14,473 nt of DNA from Endomicrobium sp. (GTDB taxonomy: Bacteria; Elusimicrobiota; Endomicrobiia; Endomicrobiales; Endomicrobiaceae). The notes under the pieces were generated by a model that ran no database searches, was not told the origin of the DNA, and saw nothing but the letters and a program-made list of their open reading frames with translations. The stretch spans positions 1 to 14,473 of the forward strand of contig JAISLV010000111.1 of NCBI GenBank assembly GCA_031277075.1. The letters are read 5' to 3'. Position 1 is the first letter of the stretch; each line of letters opens with the position of its first letter. Positions 7,497-14,473 of the stretch are shown piece by piece. The translations under genes were made by a program, and so were the position numbers.

Positions 7497-10400
7497 TTAG
7501 TTCCAAGGGGTGAACTCGTTTTTATTATCAAACATAGGCTGAAAAAGCTCTGAATCGTCGTCGTTTCTCATGCCTTTTGTGTATAAATAAATATAAGGAA
7601 CAAAAATGAGCGACAGCACAAGAGCAAAAGAAAGACCTCCGACAACGGCTATAGCCATAGGCTGATTTGTAGAACCGCCGCCGCCAAAACCCAAAGCAAG
7701 AGGAATAAGACCCGTCACTGTGGTAAGAGTGGTCATAGTTATGGGGCGTATATGGTCAACTGTGGTTTTTACGACGTTTTTCTTTAAAGTCATAATAGCT
7801 ATTTTTTTGCCTGCGGCTTTTGTTTTTTCCTGCTCGTAAATTATATTGAACCTGTCTATAAGCAAAATAGAAATATTTACCACGTTTCCCACAAGCATGA
7901 TAAAGCCTAACATTGAAATTGCGTTTATAGTCTGCCCCGAAATAAATAAAGCAAACAATGCGCCGACTATGCCTAAAGGAACTACAGTCATAACCAAAAG
8001 CGGCTGGAAAAGAGATTCAAATTCTGAAGCAAGTATCATAAAGATTATTATAACGCCAAGCCCCAAAGCAAAACCCACTTCGGCTAAAGCCTCTTTCATA
8101 GCAAGCATTTCGCCCGATATTACGCAGTGAACGTCGTCGTTTTCATATCTGTCTTTTAGTATCGCTTCAAGTTCCTGCGCGGCTTCGGTGAAATTTCCTT
8201 TTATGTTAGAAGTGATTAAATACGTTCTTTCGCCTTCTATTCTCTTAATGGCGGGAAGCGTTCCTACTCTTCTAAAATCGCATATCTGTTTAAGCTGTAT
8301 TGTAAAACCCCAAGGAGAATACGAAGTCATATTTTCAACTTTTTCAACGGTGTCTCTGTCGGATTCTTTCATACGCACTCTTATATCCATTTCGTCTTCT
8401 TTCATTTTGAGTTTTGTCGCCGTAAAACCTTTTATGGCGGCAAGAGTCATAGCCGAAATATCCTGCGTTGAAAGCCCAAAGAGAGAAGCCCTCTCTCTTT
8501 GAATTATAAGCCTGTATTCTGGAACTTCATCGGGAGGGTCTAATTTTATGCCGTAAAATTGAGGCATATTTTCCATAATGTCTCTTATTGAGTCAGCAGA
8601 CTTTTTGAGAATTTTTAAATCTTTTCCTCTAACTTCTATAGTAAGCCCAGAAGCCGCTCCAACGCCTGAACCAAACAGCCCCTGCTGCGTCATAAATTCC
8701 GTATTTATGCCGTTAATGTTCATCTTTCTTATTTCGTTTGAAATATCTGCGACGATTTCGTCGGTGCTTCTTTTGCCTTCAGGTCCTACCGGTTTAAGAC
8801 GCGTTATAAGCCTAGACTGATACCCGCCTAAAGATTCTATTGACGCCACGCCGCCCGAATCTCCCGTAGAACCTACGCTTACGGAAATATCTTTAACCTC
8901 GGGATAACTTGATATGAGCTTTTCTATCTTTTTGCTTTCCGTGTTTGTAACTTCAAGCGGGGTATCGGGAGGCAAAGACATACTCAGCACAAATCTTCTT
9001 TCGTCTACTTTAGGCATAAATCCCTTAGGTATAAGCATAAGGCAAAATACGCCGACGCTTGTATAAATTAACAGCCCGAGAAAAATATTTCCAAACTTCA
9101 TATCCAGCGCTTTTTTAAATACGGGCGTAAAGTATTTGTTGATTGTGTCCATGCCCGCAGTAACGGATTGTTTGCTTAAATCGGCGGTAAGCGCTAAACG
9201 CGGCACTAAAAACATAGCGGCAAAAATTGAAGATATAAGCGAATAAGTAATAGTTAAAGCCAGCTGTTTAAAAAGCTGCCCTATCATACCCGCCACAAAA
9301 ACGAAAGGTATAAATATGGCTACCGACGTAAGCGTAGAGCTGATAATAGGCGCAAGCAAACTTGAAGACGCCGCGTAAATTGACTCTTTCTTTGCGCGCG
9401 ATTTATTCCTGTGAACCTGCATTAAAATATTTTCAAGCACCATGTTTGAGTTGTCAACCACCATGCCGATGCCTACCGTCAACCCGCCCAAAGACATTGT
9501 GTTTATTGAAATTCCCTGAAAATACATTAAGCTCAAAGTAGAACACATCGCCACAGGTATGGCTATGTTGATAATGGTTGAAGCCATAAAACTTTTCATA
9601 AAAAAATACAGCAAAATAAAAGAAAGCAATATGCCCTGTATGCCGTTTGAATATAAATTCGCAAGAGATTCTTTAATGAAGTCCGATTGGTCTGAAGTGA
9701 TTTTTATGTCGACGTCTTTTGGAATTCTGTCTGAGATGTCTTTAAGTTTTTTCTGAACCGCGTTTGAAAGATTGATTAAATTTGAGCCGCTTTGCTGATA
9801 AATGCCTACGGAAATATTTTCGCTTCCGTTATAGCGCGAATACCCTTTTCTGTCTTTTAAAGATTCTTTGACGTCTGAAATATCCCTTAAAAACACTATT
9901 TTTTCGCCGCTTTCTTGGCGCTGCCCTCTCACTCTTTTCGTGCTCATCGTCTGTTCAATGTTATAGTCTACTTTTGAAAAAGACAAATCAGCGACGTCTT
10001 CAATATTTTGAAATTCGCCTACGGTTTTTACGAGGTATTCGTGTTTTTCTTCTTTTATTGTTCCTGCAGGATACGTAATATTTGCGTTTTGAAGCGAAGT
10101 GATAATTTCTGTAATTGAAACTTGGTTTGCAAGCAGCCTTCCTTTGTCTATTTCAACTAAAATCTCTTTTTCTTCGCCGCCTCTCAACTCCACTTTTGCA
10201 ACGCCTTCAAGCCTTTCAAGCTCGTCTTTTAAATTCTTTTTTGCAAACCTGCGCAGCTCCGCCATTTTCATAGGCGACGAATCTCCGCTTTTATAGCTTA
10301 CAGAAAGCATCATAGCTTCTACCTGAGTGGGATTATATTTTAAAACCACAGGCTCAAGCGCGTCCCTTGGCAGGCTTTCTTTAATCAAGTCTATTTTTTC

Positions 10401-10727
10401 GCGCACGTCCATAGCGGCGAAATTCATATCCGTTCCCCATCTAAACTCGCAAGTGACTATTGAAACGCCTTCTTTAGAATTTGAAGAAACTCTTTTAATG
10501 TCTTTAACGGTTCCTGCGGTTTCTTCAACCATTCTGCTGATAAGTTTTTCGGCTTCTTCGGGACCTGCGCCTTCGTATTTTGTAACAATGGTAATTTGCG
10601 GATATTCCATAGACGGAAAAAGTTCCTGCGGAATTCTTGTATAAGAAATAAGTCCCAGAAGTCCTATAGATAAGAACAACATTACAGTAGTAACCGGTCT
10701 GTCTACCGGAAGCCTTAACATAGCCAT
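7497..10727 (-). CDS. RND-family efflux permease 1 (AcrB/HAE type)
   Basis: Inner-membrane proton-driven exporter (1076 aa, normal length) that would work with a periplasmic adaptor and an outer-membrane channel. The N-terminus RPVTTVMLFLSIGLLGL (TM1, about 10-29) and PQELFPSMEYPQI are classic. TM2-6 cluster at about 360-508, TM7 at 548-567, and TM8-12 at about 884-1047, with two large periplasmic regions between. TM4 carries GMVVDNSNMVLEN, where D425 matches the first proton-relay Asp of AcrB and the second is Asn (N426), common in this broader group. TM10 has VVNISILLIDR and TM11 follows HIRPITMTT (R994). Residues about 250-275 form a charged insertion before IVFLRDISDV, not usual at that site. 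Start choice: ATG preceded by AAGGA (10735-10739) at 7 bases. Substrate cannot be read from sequence; multidrug or lipid-type export are both possible. Confidence 0.93.
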   Translation of the reverse strand: MAMLRLPVDRPVTTVMLFLSIGLLGLISYTRIPQELFPSMEYPQITIVTKYEGAGPEEAEKLISRMVEETAGTVKDIKRVSSNSKEGVSIVTCEFRWGTDMNFAAMDVREKIDLIKESLPRDALEPVVLKYNPTQVEAMMLSVSYKSGDSSPMKMAELRRFAKKNLKDELERLEGVAKVELRGGEEKEILVEIDKGRLLANQVSITEIITSLQNANITYPAGTIKEEKHEYLVKTVGEFQNIEDVADLSFSKVDYNIEQTMSTKRVRGQRQESGEKIVFLRDISDVKESLKDRKGYSRYNGSENISVGIYQQSGSNLINLSNAVQKKLKDISDRIPKDVDIKITSDQSDFIKESLANLYSNGIQGILLSFILLYFFMKSFMASTIINIAIPVAMCSTLSLMYFQGISINTMSLGGLTVGIGMVVDNSNMVLENILMQVHRNKSRAKKESIYAASSSLLAPIISSTLTSVAIFIPFVFVAGMIGQLFKQLALTITYSLISSIFAAMFLVPRLALTADLSKQSVTAGMDTINKYFTPVFKKALDMKFGNIFLGLLIYTSVGVFCLMLIPKGFMPKVDERRFVLSMSLPPDTPLEVTNTESKKIEKLISSYPEVKDISVSVGSTGDSGGVASIESLGGYQSRLITRLKPVGPEGKRSTDEIVADISNEIRKMNINGINTEFMTQQGLFGSGVGAASGLTIEVRGKDLKILKKSADSIRDIMENMPQFYGIKLDPPDEVPEYRLIIQRERASLFGLSTQDISAMTLAAIKGFTATKLKMKEDEMDIRVRMKESDRDTVEKVENMTSYSPWGFTIQLKQICDFRRVGTLPAIKRIEGERTYLITSNIKGNFTEAAQELEAILKDRYENDDVHCVISGEMLAMKEALAEVGFALGLGVIIIFMILASEFESLFQPLLVMTVVPLGIVGALFALFISGQTINAISMLGFIMLVGNVVNISILLIDRFNIIYEQEKTKAAGKKIAIMTLKKNVVKTTVDHIRPITMTTLTTVTGLIPLALGFGGGGSTNQPMAIAVVGGLSFALVLSLIFVPYIYLYTKGMRNDDDSELFQPMFDNKNEFTPWN

Positions 10728-10828
10728 TTTACAATCCTTTTATAAGACAAAAATTAAAAATTTTAAAGTTGAAATGAAATAAATCTACAATGATAACGCA
10801 ACAGATACCGCATCAGCCTGCCTGCCCT

Positions 10829-10856
10829 TTTTGAAAAAATGGGAATTAACGGACAA
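10829..10856 (+). repeat. Intergenic repeat, copy B
   Basis: Partner of the copy at 7401-7427: TTTTGAAAAAAT then GGGAATTAACGG-ACAA. The two copies differ at two positions plus one inserted A near the end. It lies about 40 bases from the palindrome at 10895, so the two may belong to one composite intergenic element. Confidence 0.65.
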
Positions 10857-10894
10857 GAGGTAACGGCAAAGACAATAACTATAAAAAACGGCGG

Positions 10895-10915
10895 ATGCTG
10901 AAACAAGTTCAGCAT
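10895..10915. repeat. Dispersed-type intergenic palindrome (ATGCTGAA-ACAAG-TTCAGCAT)
   Basis: A perfect 8-bp inverted repeat with a 5-base loop, flanked by GGCGG and GACAGACA. From memory, this hairpin sequence recurs between genes in many unrelated bacterial genomes and gives rise to spurious peptides such as MLNLFQH and CHAELVSAS in databases. Here the minus-strand frame across it indeed reads VMLNLFQHP. In RNA it would form a stable hairpin between the two permease cistrons, possibly affecting transcript stability, but no function is shown by the sequence. Confidence 0.75.
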
Positions 10916-10997
10916 GACAGACAACAGATTATGAAATAAATTCACAAATGACGACAAAGGCGGCGGCAAACATAGTTTTGTTTTTTAGCCGTGCTTT

Positions 10998-13900
10998 TTA
11001 AATTTTCATCTTCGGAATTTTCGGGGGCTGCGCGCCTCTTGGCGGCTCTAATCCTGCGTGAACGGGCTTTTTCAGCACAGCCCCTTTGAGTTTTAATTTT
11101 CCTCTTTTAATAAATCCAATATATTCAAACAAAAATTTCATATTCTTTATAAAACCGCTAAATCCTTCTTTTGGTTTTTCCATCAGGTAATAAGCCGTTG
11201 GAATAATTAAAAGAGTGAGCATTGTTCCTGTAATAGTTCCGCATAAAACCGTAAGAGAAAGCGATTTCCACATTGCCGCAGCCTCGTCGCGGCTTAACAC
11301 CATAGGCAGCAAACCTATCGTCTTCATTAAAAAGGTTATAAGTTCAGGGCGAAGCCTTTCTTTGCAAGACTCAAAAACTACTCTTAAAACGTTTTTGCGT
11401 CCCGCGCGCCTTTGATTTATTTTATCAACTATGATAATTGAGCCGTAGACTACCGAACCAAACAATATCATTATACCTATCCAAACGCCCAGCGATATAG
11501 ACTTTTTAAAAGCCCATAACGATATAGCCACGCCTATAATGCTAAGAGGAAGCGCGCCCATTATTAAAAAAGGCTGTTTATAAGATTCAAAAATTGAAGC
11601 CAAAACAAAGAAAATTAAGATAACGGTAAGCGCGACGGCAAGCATAAACTGCCCCTGACTGTTGACGGTTTTTTCATAATCTCCAGAAAGGTTAAAAGAG
11701 TAGTCGCGCGGAAAAGCCACGCCTTTTAAAGCCTTATTTATTCCCGCCGCAGCCGTCGTAAGACCAATTTTTTGTCTATTTGCGCTTATTTGTATAAAAC
11801 GTTTTTTGTTTTTATGCCAAATTTCCTGCGTGGCTTTTACTTCTTTTGGAATTGCGACCTGCGCTACGTGCACCACTTCTTTGCGGGCATTGATAATTTT
11901 TAACATCATAACGTCGCCGACGCTTTTGACGCTGCCCGGCATAAGACGCGCTATAGTTTCAATTTGTTTTCCCTGCGTTCTATACTGCGTGGCGATAAGC
12001 CCGCGCAGCTGGCAATGCAAAGTGTTTCCGAAATAATAAGCGGTAAGACCAAAGTTAGAAAGCCTTAAATTGTCCACTATAAGATTAATTTCAGGCTCGT
12101 CTTCTCTCATCCTTATTTTTACGTCGCTCAAACCTTTTACCTGCTGTAAACGCCCCGACGAAGAAAAAGCAAGCTGTTTTAGCTGGTCGTAATCCTGCCC
12201 GTAAAAGTCCACAAACATTTCTTTATTTCCCGACGAATTTGAGTCTTGATAATACACAAAAGCGGGAGCGTAATCCGGGAAATTTTTTCTAAACTCTTCT
12301 TTAAAATATTCGGCGTCTTTAAAAACTTTCACTTCTACAAAAGTATGCAGCTTTTCAACTTTAGACGACACTCTTTCAACGTCGTCTTTATAAGACAAGA
12401 GCTTTCTTTCAAGTTTTTTAACTATTTCGTTTGAAATTTCTATGCGGGTCGCAGGGGGAAACTGTATGCCTATTCTAAAAGTATTTGCGTCGCCCGCGTC
12501 CATAAATTCGGAATCTCGGCTTTTTAAAATATGAACGGAAAACAAAAATAAAAGAAAAACCGCAAGCCAAACATATGTTTGCCTTCTGAAAACAAATTTT
12601 AGCATTCTGCCGTAAATATGCCTTATTTTTATATACCATTTTTGAAATTCAAGCTCAAAATTATTTTGCCAGCGGTAAATTAAAGGCGGAACAAAAATCA
12701 TCGTGCTTATAAGAGAAGCGATTAAAGCAAAAGTGATAGTTAAACCGAAAGGAAGATAGAGCTGTCTTATTTCGGGTTCTAAAAATACAAGAGGGAAAAA
12801 TACGACTATCGTGGTTACAGTTGAAGCAAAAATCGGCTGCCAAAGTTCCGCAGTCCCTTCTATGACGAGTTCCTCTTTAGTTTTATAAGTTTTTCTGTGA
12901 TGGTGAAAAGTTATGTTTTCAATAACGACTATAGCATTGTCCATAACGTTTGCCATACCCATAGCAAGACCGCTTAAAGTCATAACGTTAAACGTTTGAT
13001 TTGTGAAATGCATTAAAATAACCGATATAAAAATACTAAGAGGGAGCGTCGTGCATACTATTACGATGTTTCTGACGTTTTTCATAAACAAAAATAAAAT
13101 CCCCGCCAGCAATATCGCGCTCACAACAAGCGCTTCGCAGAGGGAATATATGGCTTTATTTATGTAGTCCGCGTCGTTTTTTACTATCGTTACAGCTATA
13201 GATTCGTCTAGCGTCTCTTCAAGCCCGTTTATAACTTTGACAGCCTGTTTTGCCGTGCTTATAGTGTTTGCCGCAGATTCTTTTTGAATGTAAAGCGAAA
13301 CGACGGGCTGAATATTTAATCTGGCAAAAGAAGTTGGCTCGTAATAAGAATCCCTTACTTCCGCTACGTCTTTTATTCTTACGATAGAACCTGCGGCGGT
13401 AATGGCTATGCCCGTATTTTGAATTTCGGAAATGTCATTGTATTCGCCTGTGGCTCTAATGACGTAATTTTTTCCGCGTTCGTCTATTTCGCCTGCGGAA
13501 ATTGATATATTTGAGAGATTAATTTTTTGAACGACTTCAAGTATGGGCAGGCTGTAAGCGACAAGTTTTGAATTGTCAACTTCTATTAAAAGTTTTCTTT
13601 CACGTCCGCCGCCGATTTCAACGTTTGCTACGCCCGAGACGCGCATTAATTTTTCTTTGATTTGTTCTTCGGCTATTTCCCTCAGTTGTTCGGGCGAAAA
13701 TTTTTCGGAACTCAAAGATATGATGATAATTGGAGCGTCGGACTGCTCAAATTTTGCGATGATAGGCTTTTCTGTTTCTTTTGGAAGGAGGTGGCGGACA
13801 AGGGCGAGTTTTTCGCGGACGTCAATAACGATAAAATCAGTGTCAACGCCGTAATGAAACTGCATCATTATGTTTGATTCCGATTCTTTAGAAGAAGAAA

Positions 13901-14141
13901 TCATCTCTTTTAAGCCGTTAAGCTCTGAGAACACTTCTTCAAGCGGGCGGGTGACATATTTTTCAACTTCGCTTGAGGCTACGCCTCCGCGAAGCCTTGT
14001 TATAACGCTGACCATTCCGCTTTGAGTGCTGGGGTTTAATTCCACAGGAATTCTAACTACCATAATCCCCGAAAACATTATCAGCGCAAAAACAATCATT
14101 AAAGTCGTAACAGGTTTTTTTATGCCTATATCAATTATCAT
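10998..14141 (-). CDS. RND-family efflux permease 2 (AcrB/HAE type, divergent)
   Basis: Second inner-membrane RND exporter (1047 aa), directly downstream of the adaptor gene. TM1 is at about 11-29 (KKPVTTLMIVFALIMFSG), TM2-6 at about 333-486, TM7 at 523-540 and TM8-12 at about 831-987. TM4 reads GMANVMDNAIVVIEN, with D401 at the relay position and N402 next to it. TM10 reads GSVVYGSIIIVDKIN where related pumps usually have VVNNAI, and TM11 has RPELITFLMKTIGLLP in place of the usual RPILMT pattern, so the C-terminal half is atypical. The protein ends with a basic, proline-containing cytoplasmic tail (about 990-1047). There is no clear Shine-Dalgarno before the ATG (the upstream bases are TTTAAAACT), but an earlier start is not needed because the conserved KKPVTT begins at residue 8. 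It may act as a hetero-oligomer with permease 1, as MdtB and MdtC do; this is inference from gene order. Confidence 0.92.
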   Translation of the reverse strand: MIIDIGIKKPVTTLMIVFALIMFSGIMVVRIPVELNPSTQSGMVSVITRLRGGVASSEVEKYVTRPLEEVFSELNGLKEMISSSKESESNIMMQFHYGVDTDFIVIDVREKLALVRHLLPKETEKPIIAKFEQSDAPIIIISLSSEKFSPEQLREIAEEQIKEKLMRVSGVANVEIGGGRERKLLIEVDNSKLVAYSLPILEVVQKINLSNISISAGEIDERGKNYVIRATGEYNDISEIQNTGIAITAAGSIVRIKDVAEVRDSYYEPTSFARLNIQPVVSLYIQKESAANTISTAKQAVKVINGLEETLDESIAVTIVKNDADYINKAIYSLCEALVVSAILLAGILFLFMKNVRNIVIVCTTLPLSIFISVILMHFTNQTFNVMTLSGLAMGMANVMDNAIVVIENITFHHHRKTYKTKEELVIEGTAELWQPIFASTVTTIVVFFPLVFLEPEIRQLYLPFGLTITFALIASLISTMIFVPPLIYRWQNNFELEFQKWYIKIRHIYGRMLKFVFRRQTYVWLAVFLLFLFSVHILKSRDSEFMDAGDANTFRIGIQFPPATRIEISNEIVKKLERKLLSYKDDVERVSSKVEKLHTFVEVKVFKDAEYFKEEFRKNFPDYAPAFVYYQDSNSSGNKEMFVDFYGQDYDQLKQLAFSSSGRLQQVKGLSDVKIRMREDEPEINLIVDNLRLSNFGLTAYYFGNTLHCQLRGLIATQYRTQGKQIETIARLMPGSVKSVGDVMMLKIINARKEVVHVAQVAIPKEVKATQEIWHKNKKRFIQISANRQKIGLTTAAAGINKALKGVAFPRDYSFNLSGDYEKTVNSQGQFMLAVALTVILIFFVLASIFESYKQPFLIMGALPLSIIGVAISLWAFKKSISLGVWIGIMILFGSVVYGSIIIVDKINQRRAGRKNVLRVVFESCKERLRPELITFLMKTIGLLPMVLSRDEAAAMWKSLSLTVLCGTITGTMLTLLIIPTAYYLMEKPKEGFSGFIKNMKFLFEYIGFIKRGKLKLKGAVLKKPVHAGLEPPRGAQPPKIPKMKI

Positions 14142-14152
14142 AGTTTTAAATG

Positions 14153-14235
14153 CAAGTTGAAAGGCAAAAGGCGAAAGTCAAAAGTTTAGGCGGCAATATC
14201 GCCGCCGTTTCTTTCAATTTACGCCTTTCAACTTG
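14153..14235. repeat. Nested inverted repeat between adaptor and permease 2
   Basis: Outer arms CAAGTTGAAAGGC (14153-14165) and GCCTTTCAACTTG (14223-14235) are perfect 13-bp complements. Inside them GGCGGC (14189-14194) and GCCGCC (14201-14206) form a 6-bp GC stem with a 6-base loop. The structure almost fills the 100-base spacer. On the minus strand the inner stem is followed by TAAACTTTT, too weak for a confident terminator. In the operon mRNA it could act as a partial terminator, a processing site or a stability element between the adaptor and pump cistrons, or it could be a small dispersed repeat. Confidence 0.8.
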
Positions 14236-14241
14236 TATTCC

Positions 14242-14473
14242 TTAGTATGTAGTCGGCAACGCTTCGTCTTCTTCGGTAAGCTCAACGTATTTTACTTTAA
14301 CTCCGTCTGACAATTGCCCCTGCGTTTCGGCGACGACCATTTCGCCAATTTGCAAACCGTCCAAAACTATCGTTTTCTCGCCGACTTTTTCGCCCACCCT
14401 GCAAGGTCTCATTTGAACAATGCCTTCGCCCGGCTTAACGTCTGGGACTACTATAGGAACTAAAAATGTGGTT
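14242..14473 (-). CDS. RND periplasmic adaptor subunit (membrane fusion protein), C-terminal 76 residues
   Basis: Partial gene: only the C-terminal 76 codons and a TAA (14242-14244) lie in the window. The reading frame starts at 14472. The visible part includes TTFLVPIVVPDVKPGEG, then CRVGEKVGEKTIVLDGLQIG, then EMVVAETQGQLSDGVKVKY. This matches the membrane-proximal end of HlyD/AcrA-type adaptors, where a V..G...G....I..GL..GE.VV....L.DG..V pattern is typical. The adaptor would link the permeases to an outer-membrane channel across the periplasm. It ends 100 bases before permease 2 on the same strand, so it is most likely the first of the pump genes visible here. An acidic tail (ELTEEDEALPTTY) ends the protein. 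The N-terminal signal and hairpin domain are outside the window. Confidence 0.88.
   Translation of the reverse strand, partial: TTFLVPIVVPDVKPGEGIVQMRPCRVGEKVGEKTIVLDGLQIGEMVVAETQGQLSDGVKVKYVELTEEDEALPTTY

Larger units (their letters stand above)
10728..10997. other. Intergenic spacer between the two RND permease genes
   Basis: This 270-base gap is unusually long inside what otherwise looks like one operon. It holds a copy of the GGGAATTAACGG repeat (10829-10856), a perfect 8-bp palindromic arm pair (10895-10915), and two copies of an ATGAAATAAAT-type direct repeat (10774-10793 and 10931-10951). The ribosome site of permease 1 (AAGGA) is at 10735-10739. I see no strong promoter and no terminator with a clear T run after the permease 2 stop. 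The open frame from 10969 down to 10763 is a by-product of these repeats and not a gene. Confidence 0.7.

Noticed and set aside
10763..10969. 68-codon minus-strand open frame between the two permease genes
   Set aside because: It spans the palindrome and both spacer repeats, reads the well-known spurious VMLNLFQHP peptide, and has no ribosome site; a repeat artefact.
1452..14000. Many plus-strand open frames of 60-110 codons antisense to addA, addB and the permeases, and two short minus-strand ones (6546-6770, 12661-12843)
   Set aside because: All overlap strongly supported genes in other frames, lack recognisable domains or ribosome sites, and show the low-complexity composition of shadow frames.
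1..14473. CRISPR array, prophage, defence island or biosynthetic cluster
   Set aside because: No regularly spaced repeats and no phage, defence or biosynthetic genes were seen; AddAB is a housekeeping recombination enzyme in this setting.

Overview
The window reads as one face of a low-GC, Gram-negative bacterial chromosome. Every gene I can support lies on the minus strand. The Gram-negative assignment rests on an RND efflux system with a periplasmic adaptor, which needs a periplasm and outer membrane. Composition, codon use and the intergenic repeats would fit Elusimicrobiota (an Endomicrobium-like genome), but that is a guess from general impression and not a proven assignment.

Layout in increasing coordinates: (1) 1-998 is the decayed end of an IS1634-like insertion sequence. 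Its transposase has lost a catalytic Asp, has a frame break with an apparent internal deletion, and carries an in-frame stop in the C-terminal remnant. (2) 1121-1317 is a complete tRNA-Leu(CAA) unit: promoter, tRNA with encoded CCA, and an intrinsic terminator. (3) 1430-7284 is a two-gene operon for an AddAB-type helicase-nuclease; addA and addB overlap by 4 bases (ATGA). (4) 7497-14141 holds two full-length RND permease genes in tandem. (5) 14242-14473 is the C-terminal end of the RND periplasmic adaptor, cut by the window edge.

Functionally there are two unrelated modules. The adaptor and the two permeases look like parts of one tripartite export system of the kind seen in adaptor-RND-RND loci; the outer-membrane channel would have to lie outside the window. 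AddA and AddB would together process double-strand breaks for recombination: AddA carries intact helicase motifs and a nuclease domain, and AddB carries a second nuclease domain with the four-cysteine Fe-S pattern.

No gene-free stretch exceeds 300 bases, but the spacers are not empty. Two of them share a 27-28 nt motif, one holds a palindrome of a widely dispersed intergenic type, and the one between adaptor and permease holds a nested inverted repeat. I found no CRISPR array, phage gene, toxin-antitoxin pair or clearly new system. The most useful leads are the intergenic repeats and the paired, divergent RND permeases.
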